From the IMG/VR virus record IMGVR_UViG_3300042924_002906, positions 1 through 25,351 of that record: 25,351 bases of DNA, one strand, 5' to 3'. This document shows positions 1-5,520 of the stretch, piece after piece (position 1 is the first letter of the stretch; the number at the start of each line of letters is the position of its first letter). The stretch is from a virus. A program made the translations under genes and the position numbers. The notes under the pieces are model-generated. The model saw only the letters and a program-made list of their open reading frames with translations. It searched no databases and was not told the DNA's origin.

Positions 1-872
1 GTGGTGTACATGTCGGGTTGCCACTCGCCGGGCAGGCGAATCTGCATCGGCCCGACCGACACCTTGAGACTGCTCGGCGCGGTCTTCGACGTGTCGGCGC
101 TGATGACCGTGGCCGCATCGCCGCGCAACGAGTACCCGCCCATCCGCATCAAGCGCAGGCCTGGAGTCAGGGTCGCATCGCCGTCCATCGGCAGGAACAT
201 CAGCTTCACGGCCAGCGTCACGCCCGAACCGCTGCCGTTCATGATGGCGTACAGCGCCCCGCCAATCGTGCGGTCGGTGCCGACATCGGTCGAGCGGCAG
301 ACGTAGGTTGCGCCCGTCGCCGTGTTCGTCACCACCGCCGAGACGATCATCGAGTGCGGCAGGCCGAACTCTTCTTGCACGAGCGCGATGCCCTCGCCAG
401 CCCGCAGGATGATGGGCTCCACGTCCACGCTCTCGCCACTCCGCCACACGTCGGAGAAGTGCAACTTCTGGTGCGTGACCATCGACCCACCATAGGTGCG
501 AGACGAGAACTGCGAGTTCGCTGTCTGGACGCCATACGCCGGGGAGTCGTTGATGCGTCGAAACCGCGCCGTCGTGGTCACGCTGTTTGGGTTGTTGACT
601 ACCGTGACCTGAGAAGGAAACGATGCGTCTGCCGTGTCCATCTTGACCGGCGCAACCGTGTCGCCGCCCGTCACCGCGCTCACACGATACAGCCCGAGGA
701 GGCCACCCGTCCTCGCAGTACCAGTCGAAGCAGGCGCAGCCGGAGACACCCGCAGAGACACGAGCTCGAAATAGGCGCGGTCGTCAGTCGCCTCGTTCTC
801 GATGGCGAGGAAGGCGTCCTCAAGAGGCCGCACGTCCACCGCGTTGAGGCGCAGGTAGTACGTCTCAGGCAT
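1..872 (-). CDS. Beta-rich phage protein, probably structural; C-terminus cut by window edge
   Basis: The frame stays open from an ATG at 872 to the left edge (290 codons seen), so the C-terminus is missing. The protein is rich in Thr, Val, Ser and Gly with alternating hydrophobic residues, as in all-beta virion proteins. It has no signal peptide or membrane segment. Residues 62-84 (YRVSAVTGG, then APVKMDT) and 138-162 (FSDVW, VEP, RAGEG) align in order with two blocks in the protein encoded at 1054-1575, so the two are probable paralogues. The ATG overlaps the stop of the upstream zinc-ribbon gene by 8 nt, which suggests coupled translation. I do not recognise a named family. A minor structural or tail-associated role is an inference from composition and from the paralogue. 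Confidence 0.75.
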   Translation of the reverse strand, partial: MPETYYLRLNAVDVRPLEDAFLAIENEATDDRAYFELVSLRVSPAAPASTGTARTGGLLGLYRVSAVTGGDTVAPVKMDTADASFPSQVTVVNNPNSVTTTARFRRINDSPAYGVQTANSQFSSRTYGGSMVTHQKLHFSDVWRSGESVDVEPIILRAGEGIALVQEEFGLPHSMIVSAVVTNTATGATYVCRSTDVGTDRTIGGALYAIMNGSGSGVTLAVKLMFLPMDGDATLTPGLRLMRMGGYSLRGDAATVISADTSKTAPSSLKVSVGPMQIRLPGEWQPDMYT

Positions 873-1050
873 CGGGCGGCTCCGTCACGACCTCGAAGCG
901 GGTGTAACGCCCCTCCACCTTGCAGGCCGGGCAGGTAATCGGCGGGGAATACCCGCCGACCCCGCCGTTCAGGTCTTGCTGAACCCGGTCGGCCAGCTCC
1001 TGCTCCACCGCCCACTCATGGCCGCAGCTCTTGTGGCGCAGGGCGGGCAT
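865..1050 (-). CDS. Small zinc-ribbon protein (FmdB-like)
   Basis: A 61-residue protein starting MPALRHKSCGHEW. Cys9 and His11, together with the CPAC motif near residues 40-43, form a probable zinc-binding ribbon. The opening resembles the FmdB-type regulatory zinc ribbon (MP-x-Y/R-x-x-x-CGH), a small domain common in phages and bacteria with no well-defined role. It lies 3 nt after the upstream gene (1054-1575) and overlaps the next gene by 8 nt, so it sits inside a translationally coupled series. Ligand assignment comes from the visible Cys/His spacing. DNA, RNA or protein binding are all possible and the sequence does not decide between them. Confidence 0.7.
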   Translation of the reverse strand: MPALRHKSCGHEWAVEQELADRVQQDLNGGVGGYSPPITCPACKVEGRYTRFEVVTEPPDA

Positions 1051-1053
1051 GGG

Positions 1054-1575
1054 TTACGACGCCGAGTCGGTGAACTCGATCTCGAGGTCGGCAGTACCGA
1101 CCGCAGAGGAACCGCTGTGGAACAACTGGAAGCCTTCCACGGCACGGCAGGTCACCGGCTCGACGTTGGTGTCGCCGTACCCGGCGTTCCAGATCTCGGC
1201 GAACGGCACGAGCGTCAGCCAGTTGGCCTGCGTGGTACCGCCCACCACCGGCTCCTCGTTCACGAACAGGAAGCGCCGGAAGATGTCCGAGCCGGTCGTG
1301 GTCTGGTTGGTGCCGCAAGTGGTTTGCGCCGCGAGCGCCGACGAGGTGGTGTCGTGCCTGACCGGCGTCACCGCCGTGCCGCCAGACGCCGCCGTGATTC
1401 GGCGAACCTGACCAGTCGTGAGCACGCCGGTCACTGCCGCCACGCCGTTGTTGAACCAGTAGGCGCGATACACACGAATGACGCGGGCGCTGCCGGTCGC
1501 GTTGAACACGTTGAGCATGTCTTTGCTCGATGCGTAGGCGATAGCGCCGCCCGTTGCTCTCCAAGTCGCTGCCAT
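1054..1575 (-). CDS. Beta-rich phage protein, paralogue of the leftmost gene
   Basis: A 173-residue Thr/Ala/Gly/Val-rich protein without a membrane segment. The ATG is preceded by GGAG six bases upstream (GGAGTCTGATATG). Two blocks match the protein at 1-872 in the same order: residues 58-80 (RRITAASGGTAVTPV, then HDTT) and 125-150 (FAEIW, NVEP, RAVEG). A GG-TAVTPV-HDTT style motif occurs, from memory, in several families of uncharacterised phage virion proteins, but I cannot name the family. It may be a minor head or tail component. It begins one base after the stop of the upstream gene, consistent with co-translation. Confidence 0.75.
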   Translation of the reverse strand: MAATWRATGGAIAYASSKDMLNVFNATGSARVIRVYRAYWFNNGVAAVTGVLTTGQVRRITAASGGTAVTPVRHDTTSSALAAQTTCGTNQTTTGSDIFRRFLFVNEEPVVGGTTQANWLTLVPFAEIWNAGYGDTNVEPVTCRAVEGFQLFHSGSSAVGTADLEIEFTDSAS

Positions 1576-1576
1576 A

Positions 1577-1873
1577 TCAGACTCCTACCATGACTTTGCC
1601 GGTGCCTTGCGTGGCACTGTATACCGCGATATCGCCGCTGCCGTCCATCTGCGGACCTGCAGCCCACTGCTTGACCTTGCCCTCGCGCAGCGCCGTCACA
1701 CTGGCGTCGAGGTCGTCCCGAGTGTCGCCGGGCATCAGCCCCAAGCGCCGCCCGGCCTGTATCTTGAGCATGAAGTCCACGCACCGCTTCACCGCCCACT
1801 CAGGGACAGGCGACTCGACCCGCAGCAGCCACGATCCGAGGGCCGGTCGCCACTCCATCGCAGGCTGTCTCAT
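1577..1873 (-). CDS. Hypothetical phage protein
   Basis: A 98-residue protein. Its ATG overlaps the stop of the preceding 48-residue gene (ATGA), which fixes the start. The first half contains WLLRVESPVPEWAVKRCVDF, an amphipathic helical stretch with Trp and Cys. The C-terminus is Gly/Val-rich (GTGKVMVGV) and looks beta-stranded. I see no transmembrane segment, metal-binding cluster or catalytic motif. It lies directly upstream of the beta-rich protein at 1054-1575. Function unknown; the overlap chain is the main reason to accept it as a gene. Confidence 0.65.
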   Translation of the reverse strand: MRQPAMEWRPALGSWLLRVESPVPEWAVKRCVDFMLKIQAGRRLGLMPGDTRDDLDASVTALREGKVKQWAAGPQMDGSGDIAVYSATQGTGKVMVGV

Positions 1874-2016
1874 TTACGCTTTAACTCGGTCTTGACGGAC
1901 TCGCGAAACGCCTTCGCGGTCGGCGCACCCTTGCTGCCGGGCTTGCGCATCTTCTCGCCGGAACCGGCCTTGATGCGCTCGCGCTTGGCGTGGATGTTCG
2001 CGTACAGTCCAGGCAT
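1870..2016 (-). CDS. Short basic phage protein (KRERIKAGSGEKMRKPG type)
   Basis: A 48-residue protein beginning MPGLYANIHAKRERIKAG and followed by SGEKMRKPGSKGAPTAKAF. It is strongly basic (many Lys and Arg). From memory, the block YANIHAKRxRI-AGSGEKMRKPGSKGAPTA occurs almost unchanged in many uncharacterised proteins of podoviruses and other tailed phages, so it is a real gene despite its size. No function is established that I know of. Its charge suggests nucleic-acid or virion association, which is inference. Its stop TGA overlaps the start ATG of the next gene (ATGA at 1870-1873). Confidence 0.8.
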   Translation of the reverse strand: MPGLYANIHAKRERIKAGSGEKMRKPGSKGAPTAKAFRESVKTELKRK

Positions 2017-2025
2017 CTCGTTCCC

Positions 2026-2193
2026 TCACGCTGCTTCGGGCTTGCGCACCTTCGCGCCACGCACGAACTCGACCTCGACCTTCGGCGGGGGCGGCGGCTC
2101 ACAGTCGGGACACCGAACCCACCCGCCAGACGAATCGGCCACCCAGCCGCTGCTGTTGCAGTTGAGGCAAGGCTTCCGCTCAGTCTCGGTCAT
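2026..2193 (-). CDS. Small two-CxxC zinc-finger-like protein
   Basis: A 55-residue protein starting MTETERKPCLNCNSSGWV. Two CxxC pairs (CLNC and CPDC, about 22 residues apart) with Gly/Ser/Trp between them look like a DnaJ-type or rubredoxin-like zinc knuckle. A run of five prolines and a Lys/Arg-containing tail follow. Four cysteines in this spacing support zinc binding; the partner is unknown. The gene lies between the resolvase-like gene (21-nt gap) and the short basic protein (9-nt gap). I found it by reading the reverse frame from the ATG at 2193. Confidence 0.7.
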   Translation of the reverse strand: MTETERKPCLNCNSSGWVADSSGGWVRCPDCEPPPPPKVEVEFVRGAKVRKPEAA

Positions 2194-2214
2194 GCCCCAA
2201 GTCTAACCCCCCGG

Positions 2215-2538
2215 CTACCGCTGCGGCAACTCGCCACGGATCAGCGGCAGGGCGTCCTCCAATCGCATCACCACGAGCCACCCCTTCCCGTCACCCCGGC
2301 AGGCGACCACCGGGATGTCGCCGGGGCCGGATGCACGGACGGCCTGCTCGACCCATTCGTGGACGGCGATGCCCTTCCGGCGCTTGACCTCCCACCGGAA
2401 CTGGCCGGTCGTGATGTCGTCGCCGCCGTCACGGGCCTGCCCGATGTTGCGCTTGACCGCCCAGCCGAGTTGGTCGCTCAGGATCTGTGCCAACTCGCGC
2501 TCACCGGCTGCGCCCTTAAGTCTCTGACTTGCGCCCAT
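2215..2538 (-). CDS. PDDEXK-type nuclease, Holliday-junction-resolvase-like
   Basis: A 107-residue protein that fits the small phage/archaeal Hjc-like PDDEXK nuclease pattern. An N-terminal KGAAGERELA helix carries the conserved Glu. QARDGGDDI follows and supplies the catalytic Asp. WEVKRRKG supplies the E-x-K pair. A helix with HEWVEQA and a closing strand (GWLVVMRLED) complete the domain. Proteins of this type cut branched DNA (Holliday junctions, replication forks) in the host cytoplasm with Mg2+. The ATG at 2538 has a strong GAGGAGG site upstream and overlaps the HTH gene by 23 nt. It would process intermediates made by the ERF/YqaJ/NinB genes on the other strand. The nuclease fold is well supported; resolvase specificity is an inference. 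Confidence 0.75.
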   Translation of the reverse strand: MGASQRLKGAAGERELAQILSDQLGWAVKRNIGQARDGGDDITTGQFRWEVKRRKGIAVHEWVEQAVRASGPGDIPVVACRGDGKGWLVVMRLEDALPLIRGELPQR

Positions 2539-2728
2539 CGGGCCTCCTCGGTTGGTGATAGGCCTTCAGCCCGCGATTGATTATGCCGTGGATGGTGCTC
2601 ACCGGAACCCCGAGCTCACGGGCGAGTTCCTTGTTCGTCGGCAGCATCGCACGAGCCGCCTTCACATCGAGAACCCGTTGGTACTGCGCCATCGTCACCG
2701 ATGGGGGCCTGCCTGCACTGCGCTTCAC
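2516..2728 (-). CDS. Small helix-turn-helix DNA-binding protein
   Basis: A 70-residue basic protein. Residues 32-55 (NKELARELGVPVSTIHGIIN) form a classic helix-turn-helix with the Gly turn, and N- and C-terminal basic tails (GRPPSVTM; QPRRPDGRK) would contact the backbone. The start is GTG at 2728, overlapping the stop of the small membrane protein gene (GTGA) and preceded by GGAGGTGA. It is probably a site-specific DNA-binding or regulatory protein; the target is not evident. Its last 23 nt overlap the start of the resolvase-like gene, so the two are probably made together. Confidence 0.7.
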   Translation of the reverse strand: MKRSAGRPPSVTMAQYQRVLDVKAARAMLPTNKELARELGVPVSTIHGIINRGLKAYHQPRRPDGRKSET

Positions 2729-2835
2729 GACATCACCTCCACGAGCATGGCGAAAAACAGCAGGATGCCGAGGAGCACGATCGCAGCGTCCCGCAGCAGC
2801 CGGATCAGCGGGCCGAAGTCAGGAGGGCGTTCCAT
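2725..2835 (-). CDS. 36-residue single-span membrane protein
   Basis: The frame opens with an ATG at 2835 (GGAGG six bases upstream) and stops at 2725. The product starts MERPPDFGPLIRLLRDA. A hydrophobic helix of about 18 residues (AIVLLGILLFFAMLVEV) follows, enough for one membrane span. Positive residues before the span suggest a cytoplasmic N-terminus. The gene nests partly in the 3' end of the upstream gene (17-nt overlap) and its stop overlaps the GTG of the HTH gene. A holin-type, exclusion or regulatory microprotein is possible; nothing in the sequence decides. Confidence 0.6.
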   Translation of the reverse strand: MERPPDFGPLIRLLRDAAIVLLGILLFFAMLVEVMS

Positions 2836-2980
2836 CACCATCCTCCACGGCATCCTCGACGCGCCCGATAAGCTCCTCGAGCTCCTCGTCGCCGATCTGC
2901 TCCTTACCGTTGACGGCGCACCAGGCGGGGTCCATCCGGCGCAGCGCGTCGCGGACCTCGGTCAGCAGGGCGAGGCTCAT
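2819..2980 (-). CDS. Small acidic hypothetical protein
   Basis: A 53-residue protein starting MSLALLTEVRDALRRMD, with a strongly acidic C-terminal half (EELEELIGRVEDAVEDGDG). I chose the ATG at 2980 because it overlaps the upstream stop (ATGA) and has a GAGGGGGAG site before it. An in-frame ATG further upstream would start inside the upstream gene and lacks such a site. It is predicted to be helical, with no known motif. Its 3' end overlaps the next gene, a 36-residue membrane protein, by 17 nt. Confidence 0.6.
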   Translation of the reverse strand: MSLALLTEVRDALRRMDPAWCAVNGKEQIGDEELEELIGRVEDAVEDGDGTPS

Positions 2981-3201
2981 TTGCTCCCCCTCGCACGGAT
3001 GGCTTGGGCGCATTCAAAAGCGGTTCCGCTCTCAAGCCCCGCCCGAGAATCCCACACGATTTCGCACACCTTCTCACACGCCTCCCGCTCGGCCTCGACT
3101 GCTTTGGCTGCATACGCCTTCATCTGCGCGGCGGTGTAAACGCTGCCGAGTGTGCGGCTTTGGTACTTGACCCCGGTTGCAATAGGTTTAGGCAGTCTCA
3201 T
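2977..3201 (-). CDS. Hypothetical protein of the AEREAC/IRARG family, copy 2
   Basis: A 74-residue protein. The ATG at 3201 overlaps the upstream stop and follows a GAGGGGGAG ribosome site. Its second half (AAKAVEAEREACEKVCE, then ECAQAIRARGSK) matches the C-terminal half of the product of the gene just upstream (EAEREACARVCE, CARAIRARGSE). These sequences recur in small uncharacterised proteins of many phages, from memory. The paired Cys residues (EAC-KVC) are conserved between the two copies. No function is known to me. The DNA around its stop is nearly identical to that around the stop of the upstream gene. Confidence 0.7.
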   Translation of the reverse strand: MRLPKPIATGVKYQSRTLGSVYTAAQMKAYAAKAVEAEREACEKVCEIVWDSRAGLESGTAFECAQAIRARGSK

Positions 3202-3449
3202 TCGCTCCCCCTCGCACGGATGGCTCGGGCGCAATCTTTGGTAGCGTCTTTCTCGCGGTCAGCCCAATCGTAGCCTTCATACTCTGCCTCACACACCCGC
3301 GCACACGCCTCCCGCTCGGCCTCTGCGACGAGGGCGGCGAAGCGCATAAGCCCCCGCTGTAAAATCCAGCGTGTCGTGCCGGAGTCGAATATATAGTCCA
3401 TCCGTACTCCAGCCTCCCGCGCCATGTGCATGATTTCCTCGCGTGTCAT
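3198..3449 (-). CDS. Hypothetical protein of the AEREAC/IRARG family, copy 1
   Basis: An 83-residue protein starting MTREEIMHMAREAG and ending in CARAIRARGSE. A middle helix contains LVAEAEREACARVCE. This arrangement (MTREEI-x-MAREAG start, AEREAC helix, CA-x-AIRARG end) is common among short uncharacterised phage proteins that I recall from many genomes. The next gene downstream is a shorter paralogue sharing the C-terminal half. The start overlaps the upstream stop (ATGA), with GGAAGGAGG upstream. No enzymatic motif is visible. Confidence 0.75.
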   Translation of the reverse strand: MTREEIMHMAREAGVRMDYIFDSGTTRWILQRGLMRFAALVAEAEREACARVCEAEYEGYDWADREKDATKDCARAIRARGSE

Positions 3450-3814
3450 TTCCCGTCCTCCTTCCTGATCCCGTGGTGCCGCTCGGCGTCACGCCACGCT
3501 TCGCAATAAATCACCTCCCCGCCGTCGCTTTCGCTTGCCTTGTACGCCTCGGCTACCTGCTCCCTCGTCGCAGGCTCCCGCTTGGCCCATCCCCTCTCGC
3601 CCAGTACCTCAGCCAACACATCGGCCTCGGCCTCGCCTGCCGCGATGCGGCTGTAGGCGGTTTCCAACCAATGCGACCCGATGACATAACCGGGGTGTAC
3701 CGGCTCCGCAAGCGCGGCGTCGAGGGCGTCGAGGGCGGCAAAGAGTTTCTCGCCCGAGACCAATGCAGCCCGTATCTGCTCGGCATCGGCGCGGGGCAGG
3801 GTGATGTGGCTCAC
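3446..3814 (-). CDS. Hypothetical protein, mostly helical
   Basis: A 122-residue protein that starts with GTG (SHITLPRADAEQIRAAL) inside the repeated GGTGAAGCCGTGAGC junction. Long Ala/Glu-rich helices dominate, with a central VHPGYVIGSHWLETAYSRI segment and a charged C-terminus (ERHHGIRKEDGK). I see no signal peptide, membrane helix or catalytic motif. It overlaps the upstream and downstream genes by 4 nt each. Function unknown. Confidence 0.65.
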   Translation of the reverse strand: MSHITLPRADAEQIRAALVSGEKLFAALDALDAALAEPVHPGYVIGSHWLETAYSRIAAGEAEADVLAEVLGERGWAKREPATREQVAEAYKASESDGGEVIYCEAWRDAERHHGIRKEDGK

Positions 3815-4071
3815 GGCTTCACCTTCCGATGTCGCTTGATTGCGGCGATGGCGCGGTCGGCAGAGATCTCGGCCTCGCGCAACACATCAAGGGCTTCCCA
3901 CAGGTGCCACAGCGCATCGTCCACCGTGCTCTTCTTCGGCACCCATCCCCACACGGCATCGACGGACGCAATCGTCCGCTCCCGGCACATCGTCGCCCAT
4001 GCATCGGCATACTCCGGCGCAGGCTTGTGCGCCTCCAGCGCCGCCCACATCTCGTCAAGTTTCGTGCTCAC
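3811..4071 (-). CDS. Hypothetical protein, paralogue of the gene at 4373-4636
   Basis: An 86-residue protein with a GTG start. The first 33 residues (STKLDEMWAALEAHKPAPEY, then ADAWATMCRERT) are almost identical to those of the protein at 4373-4636. After that the two diverge completely until a shared AI-AIK...VKP ending. The N-terminal segment is therefore a duplicated module with a swapped C-terminal part. The rest is Trp- and Ala-rich and helical. It is linked to both neighbours by the GGTGAAGCCGTGAGC junction. No function can be assigned. Confidence 0.65.
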   Translation of the reverse strand: MSTKLDEMWAALEAHKPAPEYADAWATMCRERTIASVDAVWGWVPKKSTVDDALWHLWEALDVLREAEISADRAIAAIKRHRKVKP

Positions 4072-4084
4072 GGCTTCACCCCCT
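3974..4084. repeat. Imperfect direct repeat, copy 1 (with 4539-4649)
   Basis: About 111 nt starting at gtccgctcccggcacatcgt recur 565 nt away with few mismatches. The repeat covers the shared N-terminal 33 codons of two paralogous genes plus the upstream stop/RBS junction. It points to recent duplication and is a possible site for loss of the intervening gene by recombination. Confidence 0.7.
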
Positions 4085-4376
4085 CTGCTTTGGCGATGGC
4101 GGCGCTGGCTGCTTTATACGCGCTGGAGCCGTAGCCAAGTGCGTGCCAAGTTTTGTGTTCGGATTCCGAAAGGTTGCGTCTGTCCTCTCTCAAAAACCAA
4201 TACTCCGCGAGGTCAGCCGATTGCCGCAACGCCTCCAACAGTTCCGCGTTCACGCTGTGCAGGCGGCGCAGTTCGGCGGCGGCTCGGACTTGCGTTGCTA
4301 CCCGTGCGCCCTGCGTATACCGCTCGGCCTCAAGCAATCGTCCGGCCATCAACAACGCTTCTGGCATCTTGCTCAC
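4068..4376 (-). CDS. Hypothetical helical protein
   Basis: A 102-residue protein with a GTG start (SKMPEALLMAGRLLEAERY). It is predicted to be largely alpha-helical with coiled-coil-like heptads around residues 30-60 (AAAELRRLHSVNAELLEAL). It ends with AAIAKAEGVKP, the same VKP ending found in three neighbours because their stop codons lie in the same junction sequence. It sits between the two paralogues that share the STKL-x-EMWAALEAH module. No known domain recognised. Confidence 0.65.
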   Translation of the reverse strand: MSKMPEALLMAGRLLEAERYTQGARVATQVRAAAELRRLHSVNAELLEALRQSADLAEYWFLREDRRNLSESEHKTWHALGYGSSAYKAASAAIAKAEGVKP

Positions 4377-4636
4377 GGCTTCACCTCCTTGATCGCGTCG
4401 ATGGCCTGTTGGGCGTAGCGGTCAGCCTTCGCCGCATCTGTCGCCCCTAGCGCCCACGCCGCATCCCATGCCGCGCTCGCCCACAAGCCAAACGGCAGTT
4501 CGGGCGCTGCGCGATACGCCGCCCACGCCGCCGCCGATGTCCGCTCCCGGCACATCGTCGCCCACGCCTCGGCATACTCTGGCGCAGGCTTGTGCGCCTC
4601 CAACGCCGCCCACATCTCGGCCAGTTTCGTGCTCAC
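4373..4636 (-). CDS. Hypothetical protein with duplicated STKL-EMWAALEAH module
   Basis: An 87-residue protein. I chose the GTG at 4636 rather than an upstream ATG because the GTG overlaps the previous stop (GTGA), lies in the repeated junction, and gives an N-terminus that aligns with the paralogue at 3811-4071 (31 of the first 33 residues identical by eye). The C-terminal half is Ala/Trp-rich (AAWAAYRAAPELPFGLWASA) and differs from the paralogue. Helical, soluble, function unknown. Confidence 0.65.
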   Translation of the reverse strand: MSTKLAEMWAALEAHKPAPEYAEAWATMCRERTSAAAWAAYRAAPELPFGLWASAAWDAAWALGATDAAKADRYAQQAIDAIKEVKP

Positions 4637-4649
4637 GGCTTCACCCCCT
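4539..4649. repeat. Imperfect direct repeat, copy 2 (with 3974-4084)
   Basis: Second copy of the 111-nt repeat, covering the start of the gene at 4373-4636 and the end of the gene before it. The match includes the GCTCACGGCTTCACC junction (plus-strand reading), which also recurs at two further gene boundaries without the rest of the repeat. Confidence 0.7.
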
Positions 4650-4890
4650 TCGGTCCCGCACACTCACCCTTGAACATCGCGTGACACCGCCCGCCGCCGT
4701 CCAGGCACTTCGGGTACGCGCAGCCGGTGCGCGGCCCGCGCAGCTGCTCGAGCTCGGCCTCGAGGCGGTCGATGCGGGCCGAGTACGCCGCGCAGCGCAG
4801 CAGGGCGCTTTCGCATTCGCGACGCCATTCCTCCGGCGTGTGCTGCTGGGCCAGCCACGCCTTGTCCCACTCGTCGAGTTCGATGGTCAT
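4633..4890 (-). CDS. Coiled-coil protein with Cys-rich tail
   Basis: An 85-residue protein starting MTIELDEWDKAWLAQQH at the ATG that overlaps the upstream stop (ATGA). A short coiled coil (SARIDRLEAELEQLRG) is followed by a cluster of Cys and His (CAYPKC, GGGRCHAMFKGEC) that could bind a metal. An upstream in-frame ATG at 4947 would lie inside the preceding gene and is less likely. It sits just downstream of the HTH protein gene and begins the run of small genes joined by repeated junctions. Function unknown. Confidence 0.65.
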   Translation of the reverse strand: MTIELDEWDKAWLAQQHTPEEWRRECESALLRCAAYSARIDRLEAELEQLRGPRTGCAYPKCLDGGGRCHAMFKGECAGPKGVKP

Positions 4891-5462
4891 GCCTGGTACC
4901 TCCGCACCAATGCCTCGACGGCAACGGCGTTCCGCGCCGTCACCCATTCCCGATTCAGCTGCAGCGCCCGCGTCTTGCGCCCGAGCTCGAGCGCGATGCG
5001 GCCCTTGGTAAAGCCCTCATCGAGCAGCCACGCAATCCGCTCCCATGTCCGCTTGGCCGGGACCAGCGCAGCGTCGCCCGCGCAGGCCGGTGTCACCGCC
5101 AAGATCCGGCGCTCGGTCCGCGCACGGATGCGCATCTTGCGGCCGGTGCGGATGTCGGCGATGACCGACAGCCCCACATCCGACGCCGCCGCTACCATCC
5201 GGCGACCGACGCCCCTGCGGGACAGCGCGAGGATGTGCCGCCGCGCCGGGGCAGCGTCCACGATGCCGTTCCAGTCGCCCGCCGCCCGGGCTGCAGCACG
5301 TCCGCGCTCGTAGTCGCTGTTCGACCGGCGGCAGTGGAAGCACCGGCACCCTGCGAGGTACCGCAACCGATGCCCGTGCGGGCGGTCGGCGGCGAGCTCC
5401 GCGACCGGGCGCAGGCCGCGCTCAGACAGCGTGCGTCTCCCATCCGATTCGTCGAGTTCCAT
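4887..5462 (-). CDS. HTH-type DNA-binding protein with N-terminal Cys cluster
   Basis: A 191-residue, very basic protein. Residues about 28-50 (HGHRLRYLAGCRCFHCRRSN) carry a CxCxxC-type cluster with His, like the N-terminal Cys motif of phage proteins beginning HG-x-R-x-RY-x-x-GCRC. Residues about 75-110 contain a helix-turn-helix-like part (LSRRGVGRRMVAAASDVG then LSVIADIRTG) followed by an arginine-rich arm. A second HTH-like stretch (AWLLDEGFTKGRIALELG) lies near the C-terminus. It is probably a transcription regulator or nucleoid-type protein. It has its own promoter with a palindromic operator just upstream and a strong AGGAG site, so autoregulation is plausible but not shown. Confidence 0.7.
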   Translation of the reverse strand: MELDESDGRRTLSERGLRPVAELAADRPHGHRLRYLAGCRCFHCRRSNSDYERGRAAARAAGDWNGIVDAAPARRHILALSRRGVGRRMVAAASDVGLSVIADIRTGRKMRIRARTERRILAVTPACAGDAALVPAKRTWERIAWLLDEGFTKGRIALELGRKTRALQLNREWVTARNAVAVEALVRRYQA

Positions 5463-5485
5463 GTCCGTCTCCTGTGTGTGTCTAC

Positions 5486-5519
5486 GGAATCAGGTTAACT
5501 CAATTTAAATTGATGTCAA
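5486..5519 (-). promoter_or_regulatory. Sigma70-like promoter for the 4887-5462 gene
   Basis: On the minus strand a perfect -35 box TTGACA (5519-5514) is followed by a 16-nt spacer and a weak -10 box TAACCT (5497-5492). The spacer is AT-rich in an otherwise GC-rich genome and holds a perfect palindrome. The expected transcript start is near 5485, leaving a short leader with a CACACACAGGAG ribosome site before the ATG at 5462. It would drive the small-gene operon leftwards from this point. Confidence 0.55.
5500..5513. promoter_or_regulatory. Palindromic operator TCAATTTAAATTGA
   Basis: A perfect 14-bp inverted repeat, TCAATTTAAATTGA, fills most of the spacer between the -35 and -10 boxes of the 5486-5519 promoter. 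A dimeric repressor bound here would block RNA polymerase. Candidate binders are the HTH protein it precedes (4887-5462), the Cro-like protein (6814-7053) or a repressor outside the window. Binding is inferred only from symmetry and position. Confidence 0.5.
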
Positions 5520-5520
5520 C

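Noticed and set aside
18-938. A 306-codon plus-strand frame at the left edge
   Set aside because: The minus strand here encodes a coherent beta-rich protein with a paralogue next door; the plus product is Arg/His-rich shadow sequence.
2977-4650. Repeated short sequences as a possible CRISPR array
   Set aside because: The repeats lie at gene boundaries with irregular spacing of about 220-310 nt and are part of coding frames; there are no spacer-like units and no cas genes.
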